DNA of 64,000 nucleotides from Paenibacillus oryzisoli (GCF_001653565.1 NZ_LYPB01000094.1:1-64000), one strand, 5' to 3'. Counted from the stretch's first letter, positions 17,499 to 26,707 are shown. Notes: generated by a model from the letters alone, not told the origin. Numbers and translations: made by a program.

Positions 17499-18404
17499 TT
17501 ATAGAATCTCTCTCTTGAATAAGTTAACTATCCTTTCTTCATTAAACTTATCCAAAATCGCAAAAACAATCCGATCAAATAACATCCCATATCCTTCATT
17601 GATTAGCACTTGCTTAAACATCCTTGCAACATCACCAGGATTATTCCTAAAAACGCCGCATCCATACGCACCCAGAATGATGGCTTTCTCCCCATTAATT
17701 GCCGCTACCGAAAGAATATATCGTATTCTCTCCAGCATTACCGGTTCAATCTTATCCACTTGCTGCGGTTCCCGCTCCCGGACAACCCCAGCATTAACGG
17801 CTGGTGCTGTAAGAACTGATACTAGATACGGACTCTCTAGCAGAGTGCAATCATCGCTTCGGAAGACGGGAACTCTAGGGGAGTACACCATATAATGTGA
17901 ATAGAGACAAGTTTTAAGGGTACGGTTATAGACATACATCTCATCCATTTGCGAAATACAGGGGTATAAAGCTGAGGACCGAGCCAAACTTTCTTCCTGA
18001 GCCTGGCTTCCACCAAGGAACCCCCCACCCGGATTTTTGGCAGAAGCAAAGTTAAGACACAGTGTGTTCTGCAATCCTTCCTTTACCACAAGTCTTCGCG
18101 CGGCTGCCAACGTGGATTCATTCGTTACTTCAATATTTGAAGGGACTAACAACGCATCACTTATCCGAGATACCGCCTCTTCCTTAATTACTGGCAATCC
18201 GTTTGGTGAAAAAAGCTTGGATTCACGAATTGCCGTCTCTATCTCTTCCTGTACTGAAATTTTGTTCCCCTTTGGGTTAAGGTAGAAGCCTGTTTCAAGA
18301 ATCTCCAGCGTTTCCTTTGCAATCTGTGATCTTATTTCTCTATTATTGTTTGGTGTATGCAATCCACTCACTCCATTACCTAAACTTAAATGTAACGCTA
18401 TCAT
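17499..18404 (-). CDS. bacterial poly(ADP-ribose) glycohydrolase (TIGR02452/DUF2263)
   Basis: 301 aa. The PARG signature is intact: NPGGGFLGGSQAQEE, holding the GGG loop and the catalytic tandem Glu, then SLARSSALYPCI; the macrodomain-type ILGAYGCGVFRN loop is near residue 235. The family removes ADP-ribose from macromolecules. The ATG directly follows the macrodomain gene's stop; a TTG at 18362 preceded by GGAG would remove 14 residues and gives the N-terminus usual for the family (NREIRSQIAKETLEIL). Last gene of the Nudix-NADAR-macro-PARG operon. Confidence 0.9.
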   Translation of the reverse strand: MIALHLSLGNGVSGLHTPNNNREIRSQIAKETLEILETGFYLNPKGNKISVQEEIETAIRESKLFSPNGLPVIKEEAVSRISDALLVPSNIEVTNESTLAAARRLVVKEGLQNTLCLNFASAKNPGGGFLGGSQAQEESLARSSALYPCISQMDEMYVYNRTLKTCLYSHYMVYSPRVPVFRSDDCTLLESPYLVSVLTAPAVNAGVVREREPQQVDKIEPVMLERIRYILSVAAINGEKAIILGAYGCGVFRNNPGDVARMFKQVLINEGYGMLFDRIVFAILDKFNEERIVNLFKREIL

Positions 18405-18888
18405 CTACGCTAACTTATATAGGGTCACGTTCACTTCCGTGAAAATATCATTCATCATACCTAAGATAACATGCCAATCTCCGCCGCCGCGGTCGCAGCC
18501 AATTTTGTAAGGAAGTGCGATGGAACACTGGTTAGCCTTGGCAAACTCGTTCAACTGACAAAGCGCGTTCCTTAAAGCTTCATCATTGGTATATTTCTTG
18601 CCATCCCTGCCGAAGGTTTGTTGGCCAAATAAATTGGCAACATACTTATTCATACGGTGGTCAACTTCAACAATTTGACAAGAACCAAGCAGGTCCCCTT
18701 TATTTTCGTTACAAAATCGTACATATTCTCTAAATACCTTTGGGTAACGTTGTTTCATTTGTTTGGCTACACCGTGAACCCATTACAGCCTGGCAATTGA
18801 CTTGATGACCAACAATGGATTCAGATGCTTGAAATAAGTCTCCAGTAATGAAGTTAACCATGACACTCACTTCACTTTCTGTTTTCAT
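18405..18888 (-). pseudogene. macrodomain (ADP-ribose-binding/hydrolase) gene with +1 frameshift
   Basis: The ATG at 18888 overlaps the NADAR stop (ATGA) and reads MKTESEVSVMVNFITGDLF, then ASESIVGHQVNCQAVMGS, a classic macrodomain N-terminus. At about 18774 one extra base breaks the frame exactly inside the MGSGVA substrate loop. The other frame continues GVAKQMKQRYPKVFREYV to PYKIGCDRGGGDW and LYKLA. Total length is 161 codons plus one base, so a single-base insertion explains everything. As written only the C-terminal 117 codons would form a long frame. Either a real inactivating mutation, a sequencing error, or programmed frameshifting. Confidence 0.88.
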
Positions 18889-19370
18889 TTATTCATCTCA
18901 GTGAACAGATCCTCCCTTAACTCCGTAAGCACTTCACCAAGCCAGTTAGTCCCTCTCCATGTTTCTCGCTTCAAAATTCGTGGATCATCTTCAGACAAAC
19001 CTACACCCCATATGCGATCCGTCGGACTTGCTTCCACCAGTGTGGTTCCTTGTGTGACAAGCAGACTCTCGAGAAGCTGTTGGTTCTGAGTAAATTTTGC
19101 GTAATTGCCCTCGTACACGAATTGTTTGCAGTTCGTTTCCCATTGCTCACGATGAAAGTTACGTACCGCTCGTCCAAGCTCTTTCTGTTCACGCGGAGTT
19201 TGAGCGGATAATATTTGAGCAGCGATTTCCGCATCATTAAATAGCATTGCTTTTTGATACATCATGTATTGTTCAGCGCAATTAAAGTAGACTCCATCTA
19301 TTTCAAATAAAGCAGGATGCCATTGTGAAAATGGCGATTCTGTCCGGTAGAAAAAAGTGAACTTTTCCAT
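18885..19370 (-). CDS. NADAR (YbiA-like) ADP-ribose-processing protein
   Basis: 161 aa, the whole NADAR fold: SPFSQWHPALFEIDG, then FNCAEQYMMYQKAMLF, LGRAVRNF, W...YEGNYAKFTQN and the final TDRIWGVGLSEDDP with WRGTNWLG. The family cleaves N-glycosidic bonds of ribosylated substrates, and some members remove ADP-ribose from guanine bases. AAGGTGAGGA precedes the ATG. Sits between the Nudix regulator and the macrodomain gene, which it overlaps by 4 nt. Confidence 0.92.
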   Translation of the reverse strand: MEKFTFFYRTESPFSQWHPALFEIDGVYFNCAEQYMMYQKAMLFNDAEIAAQILSAQTPREQKELGRAVRNFHREQWETNCKQFVYEGNYAKFTQNQQLLESLLVTQGTTLVEASPTDRIWGVGLSEDDPRILKRETWRGTNWLGEVLTELREDLFTEMNK

Positions 19371-19391
19371 ATGAAATCCGTCCTCACCTTA

Positions 19392-20297
19392 TTAAGTGTT
19401 TTCCCAGCTGGGATTAAAGCGATATAGCTTGGAAGGGCGATGCCCAGCGTCTTTTGTATATTGATTGGTCTCTATAACCATGGGTGCAATCTTTCTTCGA
19501 AATGCCGCGGCAAGTAGCTCTTTTCCGAGAATGACTTCGTAAACCTGTTGAAGCTCTGACAGTGTGAATAATTGAGGCATGAGATGGAACGCAATGTGTG
19601 TGTACTCGATTTTATTACGCAGCCTTTCAACAGCGTATTCAATAATCTTAGCGTGATCGAACGCGATCCCCTGTGACCCTATAATCTCACGGCTGATTCT
19701 TCTCGTTCGCCCGGTAATCATCGTTGCTATTTTCACCGTTGTAGTTAAAACTTCCGCTTTATGCTTCAACGTTATTTTTATGAGACGCTCAAACTCGTAT
19801 CCTTCCGCCAACATTGTTTTTTTCTCTTGGAAGACTTGGTAACTAACTTCAAACCAGCGTGCATCCTCTGCATCGTCACCTGCCCTAACATCAAGAGATG
19901 TCCGATCTACAAGCGCCATATAAGAGGAACTAATTACCCGTGTTCTTGGGTCACGTCCTACGTCGCCCCATGTGAATAACTGCTCCATATAGAGATTCTC
20001 AATATTGGTTTCGCTTTTCAATTCTCTTTGAGCCGCTTCTTCTATACTCTCATGTACAGATACGAATCCTCCTGGTAATGCCCATTCTCCTAAGTAAGGA
20101 TGCTCCCCCCTCTTAATGAGCAGCAACTGCATAGATTTCTCCGGCAGCTTCCTGTAATTATCTTGTTCTTTATCAAATACCGTAAATATAAGCATATCTA
20201 CAGTAACCGAAGGACGTTCATACATACTGACATCATATCTTTGCATAAATTCCTGCTCCGTCAGCCCGTTGCGGTCTCGCTTAAATATTTCCGTCAC
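19392..20297 (-). CDS. NrtR-like Nudix-domain transcription regulator
   Basis: An N-terminal Nudix fold (GEWALPGGFVSVHESIEEA, then AQRELKSET) carries a box with one Glu of REUxEE replaced by Ser, as in NrtR regulators that bind ADP-ribose compounds without cleaving them well. The C-terminal ~110 residues fit a winged-helix domain (FTLSELQQVYEVILGKELLA; FRRKIAPM). I place the start at GTG 20297, which follows AGGTGATTA; an ATG at 20333 would lie only ~15 nt from the expected transcript start and has no ribosome site. First gene of the ADP-ribose operon; likely autoregulates through the repeats at 20318-20343. Confidence 0.85.
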   Translation of the reverse strand: MTEIFKRDRNGLTEQEFMQRYDVSMYERPSVTVDMLIFTVFDKEQDNYRKLPEKSMQLLLIKRGEHPYLGEWALPGGFVSVHESIEEAAQRELKSETNIENLYMEQLFTWGDVGRDPRTRVISSSYMALVDRTSLDVRAGDDAEDARWFEVSYQVFQEKKTMLAEGYEFERLIKITLKHKAEVLTTTVKIATMITGRTRRISREIIGSQGIAFDHAKIIEYAVERLRNKIEYTHIAFHLMPQLFTLSELQQVYEVILGKELLAAAFRRKIAPMVIETNQYTKDAGHRPSKLYRFNPSWENT

Positions 20298-20317
20298 ACT
20301 AATCACCTGATATCTAT

Positions 20318-20343
20318 ATTTTGTTAATAACATTTTGTTAATA
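20318..20343 (-). promoter_or_regulatory. tandem operator candidate, two TATTAACAAAAT repeats
   Basis: ATTTTGTTAATA occurs at 20318-20329 and 20332-20343 (14-bp period), directly downstream of the -10 element and upstream of the GTG start. A bound NrtR-type repressor here would block transcription. Confidence 0.5.
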
Positions 20344-20353
20344 TCTAAGTGTT

Positions 20354-20381
20354 ATTATATATGTTATCGCACTATTGTCAA
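20354..20381 (-). promoter_or_regulatory. consensus sigma-A promoter of the ADP-ribose operon
   Basis: On the minus strand TTGACA (20376-20381), 16-bp spacer, TATAAT (20354-20359): both hexamers are perfect. Such a strong promoter fits an operon held down by a repressor. Confidence 0.8.
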
Positions 20382-20446
20382 TACATGGAAATAAAGAAGT
20401 TTAATTCTCGAGCTTTGGAGCAGACGAATAGATGTTTTTTTTATTT

Positions 20447-20507
20447 ACTGGAAAATGTACAGTTATATATGAGAATTTTCTTCAAAAACTCAATTTAACT
20501 GGAAAAT
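20447..20507. repeat. two ACTGGAAAAT repeats in the 20.38-20.68 kb gap
   Basis: ACTGGAAAAT at 20447-20456 and 20498-20507, 51 bp apart, in AT-rich DNA with no gene. No function assigned. Confidence 0.25.
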
Positions 20508-20679
20508 ATGTTGTTAAATTCACCCTTTTTCATTCCTGTTGGCTATCTGTATAAAATTAACTGTAGCTTTTCCATCTATTGAGCATCTGCCACGAAAATC
20601 CGCAATTATAACTACATAGAATCCATCTATTTCCTTTGCCTCCGGCTCCGTGTAAACCTATACATCCGAACGCCAAAAA

Positions 20680-20711
20680 ACCGCAGAAAAGGAACCTCCC
20701 TTCTCTGCGGT
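20680..20711 (-). terminator. intrinsic terminator after the sensor kinase gene
   Basis: ACCGCAGAGAAGG / CCTTTTCTGCGGT hairpin on the minus strand followed by TTTTTTGG, 12 nt after the kinase stop. Confidence 0.85.
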
Positions 20712-20722
20712 CTTTCTATAAA

Positions 20723-22201
20723 CTAACCAACGCTAGCCAAACTCACCACCGGCTGCACATACGGGCGGCTCTCATAAAGCGGAATTCTAACTTCAAAGGC
20801 GCTTCCGATCCCAAGCTCGCTTCGCACGCGTATGCTTCCATTGTGAAGCTCGACAAGCTCTCGCACAATGGCGAGCCCCAGCCCGGATGAGCCTTTATGC
20901 TTCACGGGTCTGCCTCTCTCCACTTTGAAGAAACGCTCCCAGATGAGTCCCTGGTCCTCGGGTGATATACCGATTCCCGTATCGGTGACCGTGATGAGGA
21001 CACATTCCTCCGATGGAATCGCCATCGCCTTCAATTCGATCGTCCCGTTCTCGGTAAATTTAACAGCATTTTTGATCAAATTGTTTAAAATTTGTTCTAG
21101 CCGATCCGGATCAGCATGAGCCTGTGGTGAGTTATCATCCTCATAGCAGTGAATGAACGTTCCACGGAGTTCCGCTTCCGGTTGGAATTTAAAGGCTAAC
21201 TTGGACAGCATCGCCTGAACATCGACGGCCACCCACATCAGATCGATCTCCTTATTTTCCAACTTCATGAGATCCGTAATATCATCGACCAACCGGTTCA
21301 TATGTAAGGTTTCGTTATACAGAATTTCGTAATATCTATCCCGCGCTCCCTCTTCAATCAAACCATCCTGAAGCGCCTCTAGAAAACCCCGCATCGCCGT
21401 AAGCGGCGTGCGCAACTCATGAGAAACATTAGCCAAAAAGTCGTGGCGCATCTGATTCAGCTGTCTCTTCTCCAGATCCACGCGCGCAATCTGCTCCACC
21501 ATGTGGTTAATGGTCGTCGCCAGTTCGCCGATCTCGTCTTTGGAATCGATCTGGATGCGTTCACTGTAATCTCCGATGGCAATCTTGGCTGCCGCCTTAT
21601 CGATCTGTTGAATAGGCCGGGTAATGGACCAAGAAAAATAGGAGGATACGCCAAATGAAAAGAATATACCAAGGAGGGTTACCCAAAGGATGGTTTCTCG
21701 GAGCTGAGCGATCGTCTCATTCATCCCTTTAAGCGGCGAATGCAGAACAATTCCACCATATACATCGTTGTCTTTGCCCCAAGGGACGGCAACCGAAAGC
21801 ATGCCTTCCTTAAATCCCTCAGACTGATTCCATACCGCGGGTTCACCACTCAAGACACCGTTTATCACATCCGCGCTAATGACCTTACCAACATTTACCT
21901 CATCCTTAGAAGAAGTCGTTACAATGTTTCCCTTTAAGTCAAATATCCAAATACGCGAATCGAAGGCTTGATCGAAAAAGCGCAGCTGTTCCTTAAATCT
22001 GTCACTCGGATCCGTTTGATCTTGAATAGCAAGATTCACCTGCTTGGCTTGGCGGATCATCTCATTACTTTTGGAATTGACGATATAATCCTTGGCAAAT
22101 AGCGAAATAACGAGCCCCACCGCGCATAGCCCGAGAAGGACCGTAACCATGGAGCTTGTCAGCATTTTGCGGAGGATGCTCTTATTTGGATTTAAGTACA
22201 T
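20723..22201 (-). CDS. OmpR-family sensor histidine kinase (PhoR/VicK type)
   Basis: 492 aa. Membrane helices at ~15-35 and ~170-190 enclose a ~130-residue extracellular sensor (dCACHE/PAS-like: FDQAFDSRIWIFDLKGNIV). A HAMP domain follows, then HisKA with phospho-His in NVSHELRTPLTAMRGFLEAL and the ATPase lobe (N box LEQILNNLIKNAVKF; VTDTGIGISPED; GSSGLGLAIVRELV). The start overlaps the regulator gene by 10 nt. It lies downstream of the polysaccharide operon on the same strand, separated by a terminator, so a functional link is possible but unproven. Confidence 0.92.
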   Translation of the reverse strand: MYLNPNKSILRKMLTSSMVTVLLGLCAVGLVISLFAKDYIVNSKSNEMIRQAKQVNLAIQDQTDPSDRFKEQLRFFDQAFDSRIWIFDLKGNIVTTSSKDEVNVGKVISADVINGVLSGEPAVWNQSEGFKEGMLSVAVPWGKDNDVYGGIVLHSPLKGMNETIAQLRETILWVTLLGIFFSFGVSSYFSWSITRPIQQIDKAAAKIAIGDYSERIQIDSKDEIGELATTINHMVEQIARVDLEKRQLNQMRHDFLANVSHELRTPLTAMRGFLEALQDGLIEEGARDRYYEILYNETLHMNRLVDDITDLMKLENKEIDLMWVAVDVQAMLSKLAFKFQPEAELRGTFIHCYEDDNSPQAHADPDRLEQILNNLIKNAVKFTENGTIELKAMAIPSEECVLITVTDTGIGISPEDQGLIWERFFKVERGRPVKHKGSSGLGLAIVRELVELHNGSIRVRSELGIGSAFEVRIPLYESRPYVQPVVSLASVG

Positions 22202-22896
22202 GCGGCTACCTCAAATTTATAACCCACTCCCCAAACTGTATGAATGCACACATGATGACACGGGCTTAATCTTTCACGAAGTTTTTTAATATGGACGTCC
22301 ACTGTTCGCATATCACCTAAAAAATCATATCCCCACACCTGCTCCAACAGTTGCTCTCTCGTAAACACATCGCCTGGCGATTTCGCAAAAAATGCGAGTA
22401 ATTCAAACTCTTTGGGACGCATGTCAATCTTCGTACTCCCCGCCAGCACCTCTCGGCGAGCCACATGGATGACTAAATCTTCAAACTCATATTGGACGGG
22501 TGCATCTACCTCAATAATCGGCTGCCCCTTCTGCATTCTGCGAAAAATCGCTTTAATGCGCGCCACGAGCTCCCTCGGACTGAAGGGCTTGGTCATATAA
22601 TCGTCGGCACCCAGCTCAAGGCCAAGCACCCGATCGAATTCATCGTTCTTCGCTGTCAGCATAATGACTGGCACATCTTCATAGCGCTTCGTAATCTCCC
22701 GGCACGTTTCATACCCGTCGAGTCCGGGCATCATCACATCTAATATCACAATATCAGGCTTAACTTCTGCTAAAATGGTCAGGGCCGAGACGCCGTCAGG
22801 GGCTTCGATTAATTCGATGAGCTGCTGACGGAAATAGAGCCGGATGATTTCTCTCACATTCGGATCATCATCCGCAATCAACACTTTCCAAGGCAC
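22192..22896 (-). CDS. OmpR-family response regulator
   Basis: 234 aa. Receiver: LIADDDPN, phospho-Asp in IVILDVMMPGLDG, Thr in VIMLTAKND, Lys in YMTKPFSPRELVARI. A winged-helix DNA-binding domain fills ~130-230 (MRPKEFELLAFFAKSPGDVF; EQVWGYDFLGDMRTVDVHI). The start is GTG with AAAGGTG ahead. Its DNA sites may be 11-bp direct repeats, but none is seen in its own upstream region (22897-23101), which holds no gene. Confidence 0.92.
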   Translation of the reverse strand: MPWKVLIADDDPNVREIIRLYFRQQLIELIEAPDGVSALTILAEVKPDIVILDVMMPGLDGYETCREITKRYEDVPVIMLTAKNDEFDRVLGLELGADDYMTKPFSPRELVARIKAIFRRMQKGQPIIEVDAPVQYEFEDLVIHVARREVLAGSTKIDMRPKEFELLAFFAKSPGDVFTREQLLEQVWGYDFLGDMRTVDVHIKKLRERLSPCHHVCIHTVWGVGYKFEVAACT

Positions 22897-23101
22897 AAGC
22901 GGTCACACCTTTCTATGATCCTCCCATAGTTTTCTACAATCTTTTCCATTTTAAGGGGGTACCCTTGTTTGTATTCTTTATATGACACTTTAGGAACTAG
23001 ATGACATCGCTTACAAAATATTGAAAAACCTCGCAAAATTTTTCTCACTATACACTCTCTATCCCACGCCCTACACGGCATTCCCCCGCGTATCACCCAA
23101 A

Positions 23102-23128
23102 AAAGCCCTCTATGGAATAGAGGACTTT
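23102..23128 (-). terminator. intrinsic terminator of the polysaccharide operon
   Basis: AAAGTCCTCTAT-TCC-ATAGAGGGCTTT hairpin on the minus strand followed by TTTGGG, 12 nt after the stop of the gene at 23141. It defines the probable 3' end of the long 36.5-23.1 kb transcription unit. Confidence 0.85.
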
Positions 23129-23140
23129 AAGAAATTATTG

Positions 23141-24022
23141 TTACCACGAAGATAATGCCGTTCTCTTCCAGGTATTAGGTGCCACACAAACATAGACATA
23201 CCCGTCATCCCAAGCCATCTCCCCTACTTCTCCGGGAGCAGTAGACGAGGCTGGTGTCATAGATTTCCTGATGCGAATGCTGTCATCACTGACATCTAAC
23301 TTGGTCTTGGCGTCTGAGTTGCCAATACCGATATTACCGCTGCTGCGGTTAATCGATAATGGATTGTCTAGGGCTTTACCATCATCCGAATAACGGATGA
23401 TCTGCAGATTCGAGCCGGCATTACCTCCCGATTCCTCGGAGTTATCTGCACGCATGGCCCAGCGGGGCGTCGTCACATTCTCATCGTCTGCCCTGGCCCA
23501 AGTCAGATCACGATTGACGCCAACGGTTCCAGCAACCCTGAGAACCCCATCCATCACATTAAAATTAGAGGAATGCGTGCGAATTTCAGCCACATCCTGA
23601 TCGAACGGAATTTCCAGACGCGTGAACAGTTCATTCGGGTTTTTGCCGTCAGGTGACATCGTCGTTTCGAATGACATATGATTATGGTCGTGCTGCTCTG
23701 GGTTATTCGCTTTGGCATGGGCGACGATAGCCGCCTTATCCTTCCCTTTCTCATCTAGCCAAGAGATAGCAGGCTTCGCTCGATCTTTCGTCCACTGCAG
23801 CCGGATGAGATCCGACAAGTGGCCTTCTGAGGAGATCCACTGCTTATCGGTAGAGAGATGAATCCGATCATTATGAGGGACTTCAAGGCCTCCCCCAGGT
23901 AAGGACGATTCCTGAAAGGCGCCGACCGTGCCGGCCGCCTCATTGCCGCCTGCAAAGGCCATTCCTGAGACACCCAGCGCCGCACCAGCCAATAGAGAGA
24001 TCACTAAACCCATTTTTTTCAT
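23141..24022 (-). CDS. secreted protein of unknown function, 293 aa
   Basis: The signal peptide is clear (ISLLAGAALGVSGMAFA). The rest shows no enzyme motif. Its second half (NLQIIRYSDDGKALDNPLSI, then SGNIGIGNSDAKTKLDVSDD) resembles beta-rich shaft or intramolecular-chaperone-adjacent regions of tail-fibre-like and adhesin proteins. The end (GEMAWDDGYVYVCVAPNTWK) resembles the closing repeat of such proteins. It is the last gene of the polysaccharide operon, 35 nt after its neighbour, and could be a matrix or surface component. Confidence 0.75.
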   Translation of the reverse strand: MKKMGLVISLLAGAALGVSGMAFAGGNEAAGTVGAFQESSLPGGGLEVPHNDRIHLSTDKQWISSEGHLSDLIRLQWTKDRAKPAISWLDEKGKDKAAIVAHAKANNPEQHDHNHMSFETTMSPDGKNPNELFTRLEIPFDQDVAEIRTHSSNFNVMDGVLRVAGTVGVNRDLTWARADDENVTTPRWAMRADNSEESGGNAGSNLQIIRYSDDGKALDNPLSINRSSGNIGIGNSDAKTKLDVSDDSIRIRKSMTPASSTAPGEVGEMAWDDGYVYVCVAPNTWKRTALSSW

Positions 24023-24057
24023 CTTGCATCCTCCTCCTTCTTGTTCATCGAACCCGT

Positions 24058-25344
24058 TTAACGATTAGCGTTCAATAGTTCGATCCATCTCACGTAATCA
24101 TGGACAGCGATGCCGATATAGCTCGGATAAAGGGAGAGGCTTGCCTTGACCTGTTTCAATTCCGACTCCATAAGCGAAGAATTCGACGTATAGAAGGTCG
24201 TGTAATCGGCTTCCTTGCTAGGCAACGTATCCACGGCAATGACCGCCTGTTTCTTCAGCGTTGCTGCCTCTAAAATGATGGATTTGGCTCTGGCAATGAT
24301 ACCATTGCTGCCGAGTGCCTTATTCCGATAAGCCATAATGACGACGCTATCCGCTTTCTCAAGCAGCCACGCGCTAAAGGAGTAATTAGATCCGGGAACC
24401 TTACTGCTGTTGATCCAAAAGGGAATATCGAAAGCCATCGTCATGTTGCGATCCGAGCTCTTCACTTGGGATTCAATGAGTCTGATCGTATTCATCCACT
24501 GTTCGAGCACCAAGGTCTGATTGGTCTTCCACATCTCCAAGGTGTAGGGTTCAATATCGAAATGAAAACCCTGGAAGCGCTCTAGAGCGCCTACCGAAGC
24601 GTTATATTGCGTAACCGCTGCGATCCACTGCCGGATATAGATATGGTTATACTCATAGATCCAATCCGATTGGCCTGCCAGCGCCTCCACCTTGATGCCC
24701 AGCTCATTCGCCCTGCGGATGAAATTTCGGTAAACATCCTGACTCGGATACGTTTTTTCGTAGCGGAGATAAAGCGACGTCAGCTTCTGGTTCACCGCAA
24801 ACTGGAGAACGCGCTCGCCATCCGTCTCAATCAGCTTGCTATCCCAGATCCAAGTAGACCTTTGCGCTTTGTCCGCCGAAGTAATCAGTACCAAATTTTG
24901 TTCTCCCACCCAATCAACATCTGCTCCGAGGCTTTCACTGACCGCTCTCAGCGGAACCATGGTTCGGTCATTTCTTAAGACAGCCGGAGCGTCTATTTCC
25001 ACCTGCTTGCCGTCCACAATTGCAACTTTTTGTCCGATGGTCAATAATGATGTGGCGTGTTTACTGCGAAAGGTTACCTGCTCCAAGGAACGATTCCATC
25101 CCACTTCAGCACCCAACTTCTCAGCAATCTCCCTTACCGGCACCATCGTACTGCCTGTCGTCTCATCAATGTAGGGCTGCGTATCTGCAAAGACGATCTT
25201 CTCCCCATTGACCTCCACGCCAAGCCCAGTGTCCAGCGAGTACACCGGGAAAAACAAAGGAACACTTACTACCAATTGAATAAAAATCAAGCAGACAATC
25301 GTCTTTCTCATAGGAACTAATAGATTAAACCACGCTATATTCAA
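24058..25344 (-). CDS. exported protein: two copper-amine-oxidase-N repeats plus TIM-barrel glycosidase-like domain
   Basis: After a signal segment (CLIFIQLVVSVPLFF), residues ~45-165 hold two CuAO-N (stalk) repeats (TGSTMVPVREIAEKLGAEVG; NDRTMVPLRAVSESLGADVD), a common Paenibacillus surface module that binds no copper. Residues ~170-425 look like a GH18-type barrel (FQGFHFDIEPYTLE with D-x-E; DSVVIMAYRNKALG). The TTG at 25344 lies inside glmM and has AAGGA ahead; the ATG at 25311 would give a cleaner signal peptide. Probably trims or binds the polymer made by the operon; this is inference. Confidence 0.8.
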   Translation of the reverse strand: MNIAWFNLLVPMRKTIVCLIFIQLVVSVPLFFPVYSLDTGLGVEVNGEKIVFADTQPYIDETTGSTMVPVREIAEKLGAEVGWNRSLEQVTFRSKHATSLLTIGQKVAIVDGKQVEIDAPAVLRNDRTMVPLRAVSESLGADVDWVGEQNLVLITSADKAQRSTWIWDSKLIETDGERVLQFAVNQKLTSLYLRYEKTYPSQDVYRNFIRRANELGIKVEALAGQSDWIYEYNHIYIRQWIAAVTQYNASVGALERFQGFHFDIEPYTLEMWKTNQTLVLEQWMNTIRLIESQVKSSDRNMTMAFDIPFWINSSKVPGSNYSFSAWLLEKADSVVIMAYRNKALGSNGIIARAKSIILEAATLKKQAVIAVDTLPSKEADYTTFYTSNSSLMESELKQVKASLSLYPSYIGIAVHDYVRWIELLNANR

Positions 25345-26683
25345 GCTCTTCCTTGACCACCTCTACAATACCTTCCACATAACCGGACAATTCCCGTTCA
25401 TCCGGTCCTTCTGCCATCACCCGCACCAGTGATTCCGTGCCTGAGGGCCGCACGAGCACACGACCGCGGCCGGCCATCTCACTCTCCACCTGGCGGATGA
25501 CGGCATCAATACGACGATTGCCTTCCAGCTTGTATTTATTCATTACGCGTACATTAACAACCAACTGAGGGAATTTGACGACTGGCGATACGAGCTCAGA
25601 CAAAGGCTTGCCTTCTTGAATCATCACCTGCAACAGCTGAAGGGCGGATAACATACCATCCCCTGTCGTGGAATTATCCAGAAGAATGATATGCCCAGAT
25701 GACTCACCGCCCAAGTTGTACCCGCCACTGCGCATCGTTTCCATGACATGCCGGTCTCCGACCTTGCTCTTCAACGAATCAAGACCGATGGTATGCAGCG
25801 CTTGATGAAAACCAAGGTTGCTCATGACAGTAGAAACGACAGTGTTCTGATGCAGCCGTCCCTGCTTGGCCAGATGAGCTGCAAGGATATAGAGGATGTG
25901 ATCCCCATCCAGTATTTCACCCCGCTCATCAACTGCAATCAGCCGGTCAGCATCACCGTCGAACGAAAGTCCCCCATGTGCCTGATGGTCCAGCACAGCC
26001 TTGCGCAGTTGCTCTGGATGCGTCGATCCGCAATCCAGATTAATATTTAAACCATCTGGCTGATGATGCATGAGAATGGTCTCCGCACCCAACTCGGCGA
26101 ACAACTGCGGAGCTAACACGGAAGCAGCCCCGTTGGCACAATCGAGCACGATTCTACAGCCTAACAGCGGCATCGCAGCTGTCGACTTCAAATAGCTCAG
26201 ATAGTCTTGTGCGCCTTGCGGATCATCACGCAGCGTGCCAATCCCCGCTCCCGTAGGGCGGGAACTCCGATGCTCGTCACCCTGCAAGCGGCTCTCGACT
26301 TCCGCTTCCCAGGCATCCGGCATTTTGAAACCGTCCCTTGCAAAAAATTTGATCCCGTTATCCTCCACCGGATTATGAGAGGCAGAGATCATTACCCCTG
26401 CGTCCAGGCCTGACTGCCGTGTGACATAAGCCACACCTGGCGTCGGTAGGACGCCTAGTCTTACAACATCAGCCCCGGCGGATAATAACCCAGCAGACAG
26501 AGCTGCTTCTAGCATGTGCCCCGAGATGCGGGTATCCCGCCCTATGGCGACGGTCGGCCGATTCCCCTCACAGCTGCGCATTAGCATATAGCCAACAATT
26601 AGCCCTAGTTCATAAGCCAGCTCTGGCGTTAACTCACGGTTGGCCACACCTCTAACGCCATCCGTACCGAAAATAGCTCCCAT
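25325..26683 (-). CDS. glmM: phosphoglucosamine mutase (GlmM)
   Basis: 452 aa, full length. The phosphoserine loop GVMISASHNPVEDNGIKFF is at ~95, the metal loop DGDADR near 240, GESSGHIILL near 325 and the phosphate-binding RPSGTESLVRVM near 415. It interconverts glucosamine 6- and 1-phosphate for UDP-GlcNAc synthesis. It lies 24 nt after the GlmU-like gene in the polysaccharide operon. Because bacteria normally carry glmM next to cdaA/ybbR, this may be an operon-dedicated second copy. Confidence 0.95.
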   Translation of the reverse strand: MGAIFGTDGVRGVANRELTPELAYELGLIVGYMLMRSCEGNRPTVAIGRDTRISGHMLEAALSAGLLSAGADVVRLGVLPTPGVAYVTRQSGLDAGVMISASHNPVEDNGIKFFARDGFKMPDAWEAEVESRLQGDEHRSSRPTGAGIGTLRDDPQGAQDYLSYLKSTAAMPLLGCRIVLDCANGAASVLAPQLFAELGAETILMHHQPDGLNINLDCGSTHPEQLRKAVLDHQAHGGLSFDGDADRLIAVDERGEILDGDHILYILAAHLAKQGRLHQNTVVSTVMSNLGFHQALHTIGLDSLKSKVGDRHVMETMRSGGYNLGGESSGHIILLDNSTTGDGMLSALQLLQVMIQEGKPLSELVSPVVKFPQLVVNVRVMNKYKLEGNRRIDAVIRQVESEMAGRGRVLVRPSGTESLVRVMAEGPDERELSGYVEGIVEVVKEELEYSVV

Positions 26684-26707
26684 ATCAACACTCCTCCCTA
26701 TGGCTTG

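Noticed and set aside
20447..20507. ACTGGAAAAT repeats as an NrtR operator
   Set aside because: They lie upstream of the -35 and are 51 bp apart; the tandem repeats next to the -10 are a better operator candidate.
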